Below, piece by piece: positions 25,105 to 33,288 of a stretch of DNA of 40,435 bases. The translations under genes were made by a program, and so were the position numbers. The notes beneath the pieces were generated by a model. It was not told where the DNA came from, did not search any database, and saw only the letters and a list, made by a program, of their open reading frames with translations. This stretch comes from CAYOHP01 sp964403795 [NCBI: uncultured bacterium]. Lineage in GTDB: Bacteria; Muiribacteriota; UBA6191; CAZXTJ01. Numbering within the stretch: the stretch's first letter is position 1; each line of letters starts with the position of its first letter. The stretch is taken from contig CAYOHP010000051.1 of the NCBI GenBank assembly GCA_964403795.1, positions 1 to 40,435 of the forward strand. Reading direction: 5' to 3'.

Positions 25105-27720
25105 TCAGTTCCCGGCGGGGCCCGACACCTTCTCGCCGTCGATCATGACCACCGAGGGCAGCATCGAGAGCCGGGAGCGCGACAGGCCGCCCAGCACCAC
25201 GGTACGGGTCCCGGAGCCGTTCCCCGGGAGGGCGCTGGCATGGCCTGCCACCTTGCCCGCCACCGGGTCCCAGAAGGCCACCGTCAGAAGCGAATCCTCG
25301 TTGGTGGCGCCGGTCAGCTCCAGGGTCACTTCCAGGCGCTTGCCGTCGAGCCAGCGCGAACCTGTCACGGTGGCTCCGGTCTCGAGCCGGGGGAGGCGTA
25401 CCCCGCCCAGGGTCCCGAGGGCCTGGAGTCGGAGCTTGGCGTCGGCCATGTCGTCGATCGCCGACCACGAGAGCCCGGTATAGGTCGAGCCGTTCCCCTT
25501 GATCCGGTAGACGGGTGCGGTGGCGTGGAAGGCGCCGTCGAGGATGCCCTCTCCTGTGAGGCGCCCCGCCATGCGGAAAGGACGGAACGGGATGGTGGCT
25601 CCCATGGCGGCCATGTCGAACTCGCCGTAGGTGCGGATCGCATCCCCCTGGGCCCAGCCGTCCACCGCGAACACCTTCTCGGGCGCCGGGCGGACCACCA
25701 CGCCGTCGGGGCGGGGGAAGGCCGGCAACACCATGATCCCGATCCGACCCTTCTCCGGATCCGAGAAGGCCAGGCTGGCGACGAAGGCCTGCCCGTCCAT
25801 GGCCGCCGGGATCAGGGTGTCGAGGATCTCGGGCTGGGCCGCGTAGAGGTCGCGCACCGCGTAGCGCACCAGCGAGCCCTCGGGAGCCGTGGGGAGCGAG
25901 GCGCCAGGGGCCCGGGTCTCGAACTCGAAGCTCGCCGCCACCGGGGGCAGGCTCCACCACTTGAGGAGATCCACGAAGGGGTTGCTCCTCCGGTACCAGC
26001 GCCCGGAGACCGTGACCTTGTGGCGGACGCCCGGCTTCCAGAAGCCCTTGGGGAAGAGGTTCAAGGAGTAGCCGTCGGAGGCCACCACCGCTTCGAAGGG
26101 CACCGCCGGTTCGACCTTCACATCGAGACCGGTGACCGCCAGGGCCGCGTTGGGGGCGAACACCCCCTCTTCATGGGTGACGAGGCGCAGCACCAGGGCC
26201 GACTCGATCCCCACCGGAGCCGCCGGGTTCTGGACCAGCCGCCCGTCCTGGTCGAGTACCCGGAGGGTGGCGCCGTCGGAGGGCACCGGTCCACCGAAGT
26301 CCGGGACGTCGTCGCCCGGCCGGAGGTCGACCCGGGGGTCGCCGGCATGGGCCCGGGGCCAGCCCACCGGCACCGCGTAGACGTTCCCGTCGTAGCTCCC
26401 CACGTGCACGGTGCCATCGGGCGCCAGGGACGGGGAACTGTCGAGGTTCACCTTGCGAGCGCCGGGCGCCGCCTTGAAGGACCAGATCCGCTCCCCGGAC
26501 TCGGCGTCCAGGGCGTAGAGCTTGCCGTTCTTGGCGCCCACCAGCAACACGCCGTCGGAAGAGAGCAGGGGGCTGGCATTGATCCGGGCGTGGGTCCCGT
26601 ACTTCCACACCAGCTCGCCCTCCAGGGTGAGGCAGTAGAGGTAGCCGTCGTGGCTGCCGAAGTAGACCCGCCCGTCGCCCATCGCCGGGGACGAGTAGAT
26701 CTCGCCCCGGGTCGGGAACGCCCAGCGTTCCTTGAGGGCCGGCTTCCCCCACCAGTCCTTCCCGAGTTCCAGCGACCGGAACGAGAAGTCGGAGCAGCCG
26801 ACGTAGATGCGCCCCTGGTCGTCGATCGCCGGCGAACTCTTGATGTCGCCCCCCGCCTTGTAGGTGGCGAGCACCGAGCCGTCGGTGGTCCGCACGACGT
26901 AGACCTTGCCGTCCAGCGACCCGAAGGCGAACCACTCGCCCGAGGGCGAGAAGGCGGCGGCCGACCAGATCATCATCCCGGTCTTCACGTTCCAGCGCTC
27001 CTGGCCCTGGAGGTCGACCGAGTAGAAGTGCCCGTTGTCGCTGCCGGCGTAGAGGTTGCCGTCGGGACCGAGCACCACGTTGCCCTCGAAGGAGTTCACC
27101 ACCACGCCCGAGTCATGGTCCCCGGCGTGGTAGGCCTTGAACTGCCAGCGCAGCGCGCCCGTGTCGCGGTCGAGGGCGTGGAGCCGCCCGTCGCCGCCGG
27201 GCACCACCACCAGGTTCCCGGGGGCCAGGGTGGCGGCCGAGTCGACCAGGGCGTCGCCGGCGTCGGGGAGGGTGTAGGACCAGCGCAACTCGCCCCCGGC
27301 GCCCACCGAGTAGAAGCGCTTGTCCGCCGATCCTACGTAGACGTTCCCAGCGACGTCCGTGACGGGAGTCCCCCACACGATCCCCCGGGTGACCAGGGAG
27401 CGGGGCTCGCCGCCGGGAGGCTGGTCCAGGAGCGGTCGCAACGCCACCGGAGCCCGACCCCGACCCTGGAAGCCCTGGCGGAAGCTCGGCCACGGCCCGA
27501 GCCCGGACGAGGGGTCCTCGGCCGTGCCCTGGCCCGGGCTCGCCTCGGGCGAAAGGGCGGTGTGATGGAGGTCGCGGAATCGTTCTCCCTTGCCGGACGG
27601 GAGCGCCCCCCTCGTCGCGGCATCGAGGCCGGCGTGGCAGAGGGTGGCGGCGAAGGGAAGGCAGAGGGCGAGGGCGGACAGCCGGACTCCGGATCGAGGG
27701 ACGTGCGGACGGGCGCGCAT
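25105..27720 (-). CDS. Secreted PQQ-type beta-propeller protein
   Basis: The 871-residue protein has a signal peptide (VRLSALALCLPFAATLCHAG) and then PQQ-like blades from about residue 105 to 460: GGTPVTDVAGNVYVGSADKRFYSVGAGGELRWSYT-type units recur (GNLYAGSDNGHFYSVDLQGQERWN, GRVYFGSHDGYLYCLTLEGELVWKY, LLVGAKNGKLYALDAESGERIWSF). About seven to eight blades can be counted. The C-terminal 400 residues carry Ig-like and unknown beta-rich modules. There is no sign of an enzymatic PQQ site, so I read it as an adhesive or scaffold protein in the envelope or outside the cell. The ATG follows AGGAGAG. A strong promoter and a leader of about 130 bases precede it. Function is not known. Confidence 0.82.
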   Translation of the reverse strand: MRARPHVPRSGVRLSALALCLPFAATLCHAGLDAATRGALPSGKGERFRDLHHTALSPEASPGQGTAEDPSSGLGPWPSFRQGFQGRGRAPVALRPLLDQPPGGEPRSLVTRGIVWGTPVTDVAGNVYVGSADKRFYSVGAGGELRWSYTLPDAGDALVDSAATLAPGNLVVVPGGDGRLHALDRDTGALRWQFKAYHAGDHDSGVVVNSFEGNVVLGPDGNLYAGSDNGHFYSVDLQGQERWNVKTGMMIWSAAAFSPSGEWFAFGSLDGKVYVVRTTDGSVLATYKAGGDIKSSPAIDDQGRIYVGCSDFSFRSLELGKDWWGKPALKERWAFPTRGEIYSSPAMGDGRVYFGSHDGYLYCLTLEGELVWKYGTHARINASPLLSSDGVLLVGAKNGKLYALDAESGERIWSFKAAPGARKVNLDSSPSLAPDGTVHVGSYDGNVYAVPVGWPRAHAGDPRVDLRPGDDVPDFGGPVPSDGATLRVLDQDGRLVQNPAAPVGIESALVLRLVTHEEGVFAPNAALAVTGLDVKVEPAVPFEAVVASDGYSLNLFPKGFWKPGVRHKVTVSGRWYRRSNPFVDLLKWWSLPPVAASFEFETRAPGASLPTAPEGSLVRYAVRDLYAAQPEILDTLIPAAMDGQAFVASLAFSDPEKGRIGIMVLPAFPRPDGVVVRPAPEKVFAVDGWAQGDAIRTYGEFDMAAMGATIPFRPFRMAGRLTGEGILDGAFHATAPVYRIKGNGSTYTGLSWSAIDDMADAKLRLQALGTLGGVRLPRLETGATVTGSRWLDGKRLEVTLELTGATNEDSLLTVAFWDPVAGKVAGHASALPGNGSGTRTVVLGGLSRSRLSMLPSVVMIDGEKVSGPAGN

Positions 27721-27747
27721 GGACTCTCCTGGACTCGGATCGAGTCC
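27721..27747 (-). promoter_or_regulatory. Hairpin adjoining the Shine-Dalgarno, with an alternative pairing
   Basis: On the mRNA strand GGACTCG (27741-27747) can pair with CGAGTCC (27731-27737) over a 3-base loop, ending one base before the Shine-Dalgarno AGGAGAG. A second GAGTCC (27721-27726), overlapping the Shine-Dalgarno, could compete for the same GGACTC. This resembles a translational switch, but no ligand class is recognisable. Confidence 0.35.
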
Positions 27748-27857
27748 GGTAAGACCCCGACGCGCTCTCGTAGGGGAAGGCCGAAGAGGCCGATCCCTGC
27801 CCTCGTCCCCGGTGCTCTCGACGCCGAGCGTCCGGTCCGGGGTCCGGAAGCCGCCGG

Positions 27858-27886
27858 AGTTTAGGGGGCCCGCGTGCCCGCGTCAA
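27858..27886 (-). promoter_or_regulatory. Sigma70-type promoter of the propeller gene
   Basis: Minus strand: -35 TTGACG (27881-27886), exact 17-base spacer, -10 TAAACT (27858-27863). This is the best sigma70 match in the window. The start would be near 27850, giving a leader of about 130 bases. The -35 overlaps the stop codon of the upstream phosphotransferase-like gene. Confidence 0.72.
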
Positions 27887-28857
27887 CCCCGCGAAGGCGA
27901 CTCGGGAGATTCCATCCAGGCCTCGCCGTCCGGAGCCGGCAGGCCGAGCCGTTCGACGATCCAGGACAGTGCCACCCGGAGCTGCCGCCATTGCTGTTGC
28001 CGCAGGCCTTGCCATCCCGGGGGGGCAGGTTGGCCGCAGGCGACGAGGAGACTTCCCGCCATCATGGCGACCGCCGGAGGGTCGTCGGCCATGGCCTCCT
28101 CGGCCGGCATCCCACCGACCGCGGCCGAGAGACCCAATCTCATCGCGTCGTAGCGGGGATGCCCGAGGCAGGCGCGCGACCAGTCGAGGATCCAGGCCTT
28201 GCCCGTGGCTTCGAAGAACACGTTGCCCTCGTTCAGGTCGCTGTGGATCAGGATGTCCCCCGAGAGGTCCAGTCCGGTCTCGACCGACTCGAGAGCCGGC
28301 AGGCATGCCCGGAGCCAGGCCGGGGACACGGCCCGGGAGTGCAGGGCGATCCCGGGCGCAGCCTCGATCCGCTTCCAGCTCTGCGGTCCCACCAACCGGG
28401 GGAGACGCAGCCCGGCCTCCCGAGCCCTGTCCCGGAGGCTGACCATGGCCTGCTCCACGGCCGCCACCCGATCCCTCGTCCAGTTGAGATCCCATCGACC
28501 GGCGGAGAGGTCCTCGAGCAGGAGCAGCGAGCCTGCCGGCCGGGGATCGAAGCCGAGCAATCGAGCCAGGTGGGGGCTCGGGATCCTGGCATGGAGGGAG
28601 TACTCCCGACGCAGCTCCTGGTCGGTCTCCCGGTCGGTCGCCAACTTGGCGAAGACCCGTTCGCCTCCCTCGAGGTGCAGGATCCATCGCTTCGCCGGGG
28701 AGTGCCCACCAGGCGGAACGGAGCCGCCCATCACCCTCCGGCCGGTCAGCTTGCGGATCCGCTCGACCACCTCGGGTCCCGGCGGGGAGTGCTTCCGCGT
28801 CGGACCAGGGCTCCCTTCCGGAGCCCGCCCCGGGATGCGTGACTCGGGAGACGCCAT
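27883..28857 (-). CDS. Aminoglycoside-phosphotransferase-fold kinase
   Basis: The protein has the APH/choline-kinase fold: an N-lobe about residues 35-120 (ILHLEGGERVFAKLATDRETDQELRREYSLHARI), a linker LLLLEDLSAG, the catalytic Brenner motif ILIHSDLNEGNVFF (HxDxxxxN) near 225 and the metal-binding Asp in KAWILDWSRACLGHPRYDAMRLG. Both key residues are there, so it is probably active on a small molecule. Antibiotic resistance is not implied; many such enzymes are housekeeping sugar or lipid kinases. Start is unsure: ATG 28857 (324 residues, GAGGA 13 bases upstream) or ATG 28884 (333 residues, GGAGG touching the ATG). Its stop lies within the propeller gene promoter. Confidence 0.8.
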   Translation of the reverse strand: MASPESRIPGRAPEGSPGPTRKHSPPGPEVVERIRKLTGRRVMGGSVPPGGHSPAKRWILHLEGGERVFAKLATDRETDQELRREYSLHARIPSPHLARLLGFDPRPAGSLLLLEDLSAGRWDLNWTRDRVAAVEQAMVSLRDRAREAGLRLPRLVGPQSWKRIEAAPGIALHSRAVSPAWLRACLPALESVETGLDLSGDILIHSDLNEGNVFFEATGKAWILDWSRACLGHPRYDAMRLGLSAAVGGMPAEEAMADDPPAVAMMAGSLLVACGQPAPPGWQGLRQQQWRQLRVALSWIVERLGLPAPDGEAWMESPESPSRG

Positions 28858-29033
28858 GTTGGGTCTCGGATCCTCCCCCGCCATCCTCCGTTGTGCCCTG
28901 GTCCGGGGGCAAGACTCGGGCCGGCCCCCTCGAACTTCGGGACCGCCCCCTCCCGGGGTGCGGACCCTCACGTTGGCTGCCAGCCACGGGGTGCCTCCCG
29001 TCACACTGCATGGGGGCGGGCGGAGGTCGGAGC

Positions 29034-30047
29034 ATGGCGGACTGCCGATCGATCACGGTCGCGATCCTGGCCGCGGCCCTGGCGTGGGGGGCAAGGTACT
29101 CCCCGGTCGCCGCCGAGGCCCCCCGACCCGCGGAAGTCGAACAGGCCCTCGACCAGCTCTCGACCCTGCACGTGCTCCGCGGCCTCCAGCTCCCGGTCGA
29201 GACCGTGAAGGGCCTGGCCGACCTGGCGCTGGCCGCCCATCACCTGCGCCGTTCCTGGGAGGCGACCGAGGCGGCCCGCTGGAAGCACCTCGTCGAATCG
29301 GTGCGTGCCTACACCGACGGCCTGCTTGACGGCACCGCCCGCGATGGCCTCGCCGACGCCAAGGCGCTGGCCGCCTACGAGTCCTCGGGCCAGGAGCGGA
29401 TGCGCGCCAACGAGTGGCTGGTCCGGATGAAGAAGCTCGAGGAGGCTGCCCGCGCCCTGATCGGACCCGACCGGGCCCGGATCGTGGAGGGCTTCACCCG
29501 CTGCGTGGTCTCCCCCGGGTACCTCTCCGACCCCGAGCGGATCGGGGAGGCCGGCAAGACCTCGGAGGCGCTCGCCCGCCTGCGCGAGGTGCGGGCCACC
29601 GAGGCCTCCCTCTGGCACGCCCGCCGCCCCGGCTGGATCGAGGACTGGCTCCGCGGCGTCGAGTCCGAGGTCGGACCGCTGGGCGCCGATCGACGTGCCG
29701 AGCTCGCCGAAGCCGCCAGTTCCAACCTCGACCGGGTGCGCCGCCTAGACCCGGTAGGCTTCCGCATCGAAGGTGCTGCCCTCGCCGCCTTCTTCGACCT
29801 CGAGGAGCAGGAGCGCCGCCATCTGCGTCGCCTCGCCGGCGCCCGCAAGGAGCTCGAGGGCGGTCCCGGACCGCTTGCCCGCTGGCTGCTCTCGGAGACC
29901 GCCCGGGAGCTCTACCCCCGGCTCGAGGCCTCGATCCGCCGCAGCCCGCGGATCGAGGAGCCCGGGGACCTGACCCTGCCTTCCTGCAAGGTCGGCGGGA
30001 ACTGCGCCACCGGCACCCTCTTCGCTCCCGAGGCGGCCCGCCCATGA
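29034..30047 (+). CDS. Exported helical protein with C-terminal Cys motif
   Basis: I do not recognise this 337-residue family. A signal peptide is clear (MADCRSITVAILAAALAWGARYSPVAAEA). The mature part is almost wholly helical with many Leu/Glu/Arg heptads (LRGLQLPVETVKGLADLALAAHHL). The last 30 residues carry two cysteines in the pattern PSCKVGGNCATGTLF. GGAGG precedes the ATG. It is the first gene of a three-gene operon, and its stop is shared as ATGA with the Tat-signal radical SAM gene, so it is a candidate substrate or partner of that enzyme. This is inferred from context only. Confidence 0.75.
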   Translation: MADCRSITVAILAAALAWGARYSPVAAEAPRPAEVEQALDQLSTLHVLRGLQLPVETVKGLADLALAAHHLRRSWEATEAARWKHLVESVRAYTDGLLDGTARDGLADAKALAAYESSGQERMRANEWLVRMKKLEEAARALIGPDRARIVEGFTRCVVSPGYLSDPERIGEAGKTSEALARLREVRATEASLWHARRPGWIEDWLRGVESEVGPLGADRRAELAEAASSNLDRVRRLDPVGFRIEGAALAAFFDLEEQERRHLRRLAGARKELEGGPGPLARWLLSETARELYPRLEASIRRSPRIEEPGDLTLPSCKVGGNCATGTLFAPEAARP

Positions 30048-31183
30048 GCTGCCCCGATCGGCTCGACCGGCGTGCTTTCCTCCGGACCCTGGGCGCCACC
30101 GGGCTGGCTCTGGGCCTCGACGGACCGGCCTCGCGGGTGCTCGCGTTCGCGGGCGACGAGGCGACCCGGCTCGATGGGCACCCTGCCGAGTGGGGCCGCG
30201 ACCTCGGCGACCAGGTGGTGCAGTGCCTGCTCTGCCCGCTCGAGTGCCACCTCCTCCCCGGCGAGGTCTGCTTCTGCCGCAACCGGGCCAACCGCGACGG
30301 GAAGCTGGTCAGCCTGGTGGCGGACCGGATCGCGGTGGTCGAGGCCTCTACCGTCGAGAAGGGACCGCTCCATCATTTCCTCCCGGGCGCCCGGGCACTG
30401 ACCCTGGGCGCGGCCGGCTGCAACCTCCGCTGTCTCTACTGCCAGAACTGGCCCACCGCCCAGCGCCGGCCGGGCGACCAGGACGACCGCCTCCCCCCGG
30501 ACCAGGCCGCGGCCTGGGGACGGCGCGAGAATTGCCGGGTGCTCGGCTTCAACTACACCGAGCCCGCCACCACCTTCGAGTTCACCTCGAGCGTCGCGAT
30601 CAAGGCCCGTGCCGAGGGCCTCCGCACCTACATGGCGAGCGGCCTCTCCATCCAGTCCGAACCCCTGGCCCGGCTCCTCCCACTGCTCGACGCAGTGGTC
30701 GGCAGCTTGAAGGGTTCCGACGAGGACTTCTACGCCAAGGTGGTGGGCGGGAAGCTCGAACCGGTGCAGAAGGCGCTCCTCCAGGTGAAGGCCTCGGGTA
30801 CCTGGCTGGAGGTGGCCCATCTGATCGTCCCGACCCTGAACGATTCCGACGAACAGATCCGGACCGCGGCCCGGTGGGTGAAGCAGAATCTGGGGGCCGA
30901 GACCCCGATGCACTTCGCCCGGTTCTTCCCGGCCTTCCGCCTCGAGAACCTCCCGCCGACCCCGGCCGAGACCATGGACCGGGCCTGGAAGATCGGCAAG
31001 GAGGAGGGCCTCCTCTATCCCTACGTCTCGAACTTCTCGCCCCATCCCGGCAACCACACCTGGTGTCCGGGCTGCGGGAAGGCCGTGATCGAGCGGCTCG
31101 GGGTACGGATCACGGCCAGCCGGCTGGCTCCGGGCGGCGCCTGCCTGGGGTGCGGGACCAGGATCCACGGCGTCTTCGCATGA
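30044..31183 (+). CDS. Radical SAM enzyme, AmmeMemoRadiSam type, with Tat signal
   Basis: The 379-residue protein carries the radical SAM cluster motif GCNLRCLYCQNW (CxxxCxxC, about residues 126-133). Before it is the family N-terminal Cys block CLLCPLECHLLPGEVCFCRNR, followed by VEKGPLHHFLPG, which is the signature of the pyruvate-formate-lyase-activase-like enzymes named AmmeMemoRadiSam. Near the C-terminus CPGCG...CLGCG could bind a further cluster or zinc. Residues 8-14 (DRRAFLRTLGATGLALGL) form a twin-arginine Tat signal, odd for an enzyme that needs SAM and a reductant. Neither AMMECR1 nor Memo is in the window. Start ATG 30044 overlaps the previous stop; the stop overlaps the next start as ATGA. 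The substrate is unknown. Confidence 0.88.
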   Translation: MSCPDRLDRRAFLRTLGATGLALGLDGPASRVLAFAGDEATRLDGHPAEWGRDLGDQVVQCLLCPLECHLLPGEVCFCRNRANRDGKLVSLVADRIAVVEASTVEKGPLHHFLPGARALTLGAAGCNLRCLYCQNWPTAQRRPGDQDDRLPPDQAAAWGRRENCRVLGFNYTEPATTFEFTSSVAIKARAEGLRTYMASGLSIQSEPLARLLPLLDAVVGSLKGSDEDFYAKVVGGKLEPVQKALLQVKASGTWLEVAHLIVPTLNDSDEQIRTAARWVKQNLGAETPMHFARFFPAFRLENLPPTPAETMDRAWKIGKEEGLLYPYVSNFSPHPGNHTWCPGCGKAVIERLGVRITASRLAPGGACLGCGTRIHGVFA

Positions 31184-33114
31184 CCCCGGGCCGGCTCCCG
31201 GCCTTCGGGATCGGTCTGGGTCTCCTGGCCCACGGGGCCCAGGTGACGCTGGTGAGAGAGGCCTGGGCGGTCGGGCTCCCGGGCGAGTCGGGGGCTGCCG
31301 TCCTCTTGGGGGTCTGGCTCCTGGCCGGGGCTGCCGGAGCGGCTGCGGCACCTCGCCGGGGAGCACCCGGATTGGCCTTCGCGGCGCTGGTCGCGACCAT
31401 GGCCGGGGTGGTGGCGGCCCGCTTCCTCCTCTCCGGGAGCGAGGGGCCGCTGCGGGTGGCGGCCGCGCCGGGAGCCCGCCTGGCGGTCCTGGCGCTCCTG
31501 GTCGGCCTGCCCGCCTTGCTGGCGAACGCGGCCTTGGCCGCGGTCCTGGCTGCCGCCGATCCGGCGGGTCGACCCCGCCTCTACGCGGCCGAGTGCGCCG
31601 GCGCGGTGGCCGCCGGTTGCCTGGCGACCCTGGTCCCGGGCGCCGTCCCCTCGCTCTTGCCGTGGAGCCTGCGGGAAGCCGCCTGGAGCCGCGCCCTGCC
31701 CGGGGCCCGCCTGCTCCTCGAGTCCGAGCTGGCCTCCGGGCGCCTCAGCCTGCTCGAGCTGCGCGGCCAGCTGGCGGTCTACCGCGACGGCCGGATCGCG
31801 GCCTGGCTCCCCGGAGACGAGGGGGACGCTGCCCTGGTGCTCCCCGCCCTCGCCCGGGTCGGCGCCGGCGCCCGCGTCCTGGTGCTCGACCCGACCCCGG
31901 GGGGCCTCGTCCCCGCCCTGCTCCGGGAACCCGTGGGCCAGGTCGTCTGGGCCTGCCGCGACCCGGACCTGGTGACCGCCATCGCCGCCCGATGGAGCCC
32001 CCTCGGAACCGTGCTCCGGGATCCCCGCCTGCAGCTCGCCAGCGAGGACCCCCGCCGCCTCCTGTCGGGCCTGGCCCCCGGCAGCTTCGATCTGGCGATC
32101 CTGCCGCCGGGTCCTTCGGCCTGGGTGGCCGAGAGCCGGCTCCACACCGTCGAGGCCTTCGCCGAGCTGCGTCGGGTGCTCTCCCCGTCCGGGGTGCTGA
32201 CCTTCGCCATGCCGGGCTTCCCGGCCGGGACCCGTCACCCCGCCGCGGGCGCCTGCCGCGCCGTCCTCGACTCCCTCGCGTCCGGTCTCGGGGGGAAGGC
32301 CGTGCTCGCGGGCTCGGCCCCCATCCGGGTGCTCGCAGGGGTCCCCGAATCCGAGGCAACGGCTCCGCCGGAGACGCTGGCCGCCCGGCTTCCCGGGTCG
32401 AGCCTGGGCGAATCGCTGGTGCACCACCTGGCGCTCTGGCTCGATCCCGATGAGGCAGCCTCGGCCCGGCGCAGCCTGGAGCGCGCCGAGCCCGGCCTCC
32501 ACCGCGACCTCTCTCCCCTGGCCGTGGGCCGGATGCGGGAGGCCGGTCTCGCCGGACTGGCCGCCGCCGGGAGCCTGGTCCCGGCGGTCTCGATCCTGCT
32601 CCTGGCCTGGCTGGCCCTGGTGGCGAGGACCGCTTCGGATCTCGGTGGCGGCCCGCTCGCCAGGGCCGCGGCGGCCGGCGCCTTCTCGATGCTCGGCTGG
32701 GCCGGGGGCGTACTCGTGCACCAGACGACCTGGGGTGCCCTCTACCGGGACCTCGGCCTGCTCGGCGCCCTCTCGCTGCTGGGGTTGGCATTCGGGGCCC
32801 GCCTCGACCGGGGTCCCGCAGGCCCGGCCGTCACCACGGTCTGCCTCCTCGGCCTGGCCGGCTGCCCCGGGATCCCCGCCGTGGTCCGCTCCCTCTCCGC
32901 CCTGGCCGCGGTCACCACCAGCGGGATCGCCACCGGCTCCGCCATGGCCCGGCTGTTGACGCATCCGGACCGGGCCCCTGGGGCACTCCAGGCCGCCGAG
33001 CTGGCCGGGGCGGTGGTCGGCCTCTCGCTCGCGGCCTGGCTGGTGTTCGGCGCCGGCGGTCTGGCCCTGGCCCTCGTCCTGCTCGCGGTCGCGGGCGCGA
33101 TCCTGGCGCGCTGA
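31180..33114 (+). CDS. Polytopic membrane protein with spermidine-synthase-like domain
   Basis: The 644-residue protein has about five membrane segments in the first 185 residues, a soluble domain about 190-420 and about six or seven membrane segments from 455 to the end. The middle follows the spermidine-synthase fold: YRDGRIAAWL, VLVLDPTPGGLVPALL in place of the GGGDGG loop, WACRDPDLV, DPRLQLASEDPRRLL, FDLAILPPGPS and EAFAELRRVLSPSGVLTF. The catalytic Asp region ('DLxDP') reads LPPGPS, so amine transfer is doubtful. Such fused membrane proteins are known from many bacteria without an assigned reaction. The ATG overlaps the radical SAM stop (ATGA). I infer a role in binding or modifying something in the membrane. 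Confidence 0.78.
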   Translation: MTPGRLPAFGIGLGLLAHGAQVTLVREAWAVGLPGESGAAVLLGVWLLAGAAGAAAAPRRGAPGLAFAALVATMAGVVAARFLLSGSEGPLRVAAAPGARLAVLALLVGLPALLANAALAAVLAAADPAGRPRLYAAECAGAVAAGCLATLVPGAVPSLLPWSLREAAWSRALPGARLLLESELASGRLSLLELRGQLAVYRDGRIAAWLPGDEGDAALVLPALARVGAGARVLVLDPTPGGLVPALLREPVGQVVWACRDPDLVTAIAARWSPLGTVLRDPRLQLASEDPRRLLSGLAPGSFDLAILPPGPSAWVAESRLHTVEAFAELRRVLSPSGVLTFAMPGFPAGTRHPAAGACRAVLDSLASGLGGKAVLAGSAPIRVLAGVPESEATAPPETLAARLPGSSLGESLVHHLALWLDPDEAASARRSLERAEPGLHRDLSPLAVGRMREAGLAGLAAAGSLVPAVSILLLAWLALVARTASDLGGGPLARAAAAGAFSMLGWAGGVLVHQTTWGALYRDLGLLGALSLLGLAFGARLDRGPAGPAVTTVCLLGLAGCPGIPAVVRSLSALAAVTTSGIATGSAMARLLTHPDRAPGALQAAELAGAVVGLSLAAWLVFGAGGLALALVLLAVAGAILAR

Positions 33115-33163
33115 CGGGATCGGAGCCGCAGGGTACCGACTTCCCGGGTGGGAACCCGGTTGC

Positions 33164-33169
33164 TACTCT
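33164..33169 (+). promoter_or_regulatory. -10-like box of the secreted repeat-protein gene
   Basis: TACTCT 33164-33169 would give a start near 33176 and a leader of about 113 bases. The upstream hexamer at 17 bases is TTCCCG, weak. Confidence 0.35.
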
Positions 33170-33170
33170 C

Positions 33171-33230
33171 GAGCGGAGCCGTCCTCCGGGCGCTTCCTCC
33201 CGGAGGAACGCCTCGACGCCGGAGCCGCTC
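33171..33230 (+). promoter_or_regulatory. Structured 5' leader of the secreted repeat-protein gene
   Basis: CCTCCGGG (33183-33190) pairs perfectly with CCCGGAGG (33199-33206) over an 8-base loop, and GAGCGG (33171-33176) can pair with CCGCTC (33225-33230) as an outer stem. A further GGAAAT/ATTTCC repeat follows at 33248-33253 and 33264-33269. No known riboswitch class is recognised. Confidence 0.35.
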
Positions 33231-33288
33231 TCGTGCGTCGATACGAAGGAAATCCACGTCCCAATTTCCGCGCCAGAGGGAGACAACG

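Noticed and set aside
27779-27791. GGCC-GAAGA-GGCC hairpin in the propeller leader
   Set aside because: Only four base pairs; expected by chance in such G+C-rich DNA.
25240-27864. A plus-strand open frame of about 870 codons antisense to the propeller gene
   Set aside because: It has His/Val/Gly/Arg-rich text without motifs; the propeller repeats on the minus strand are unmistakable.
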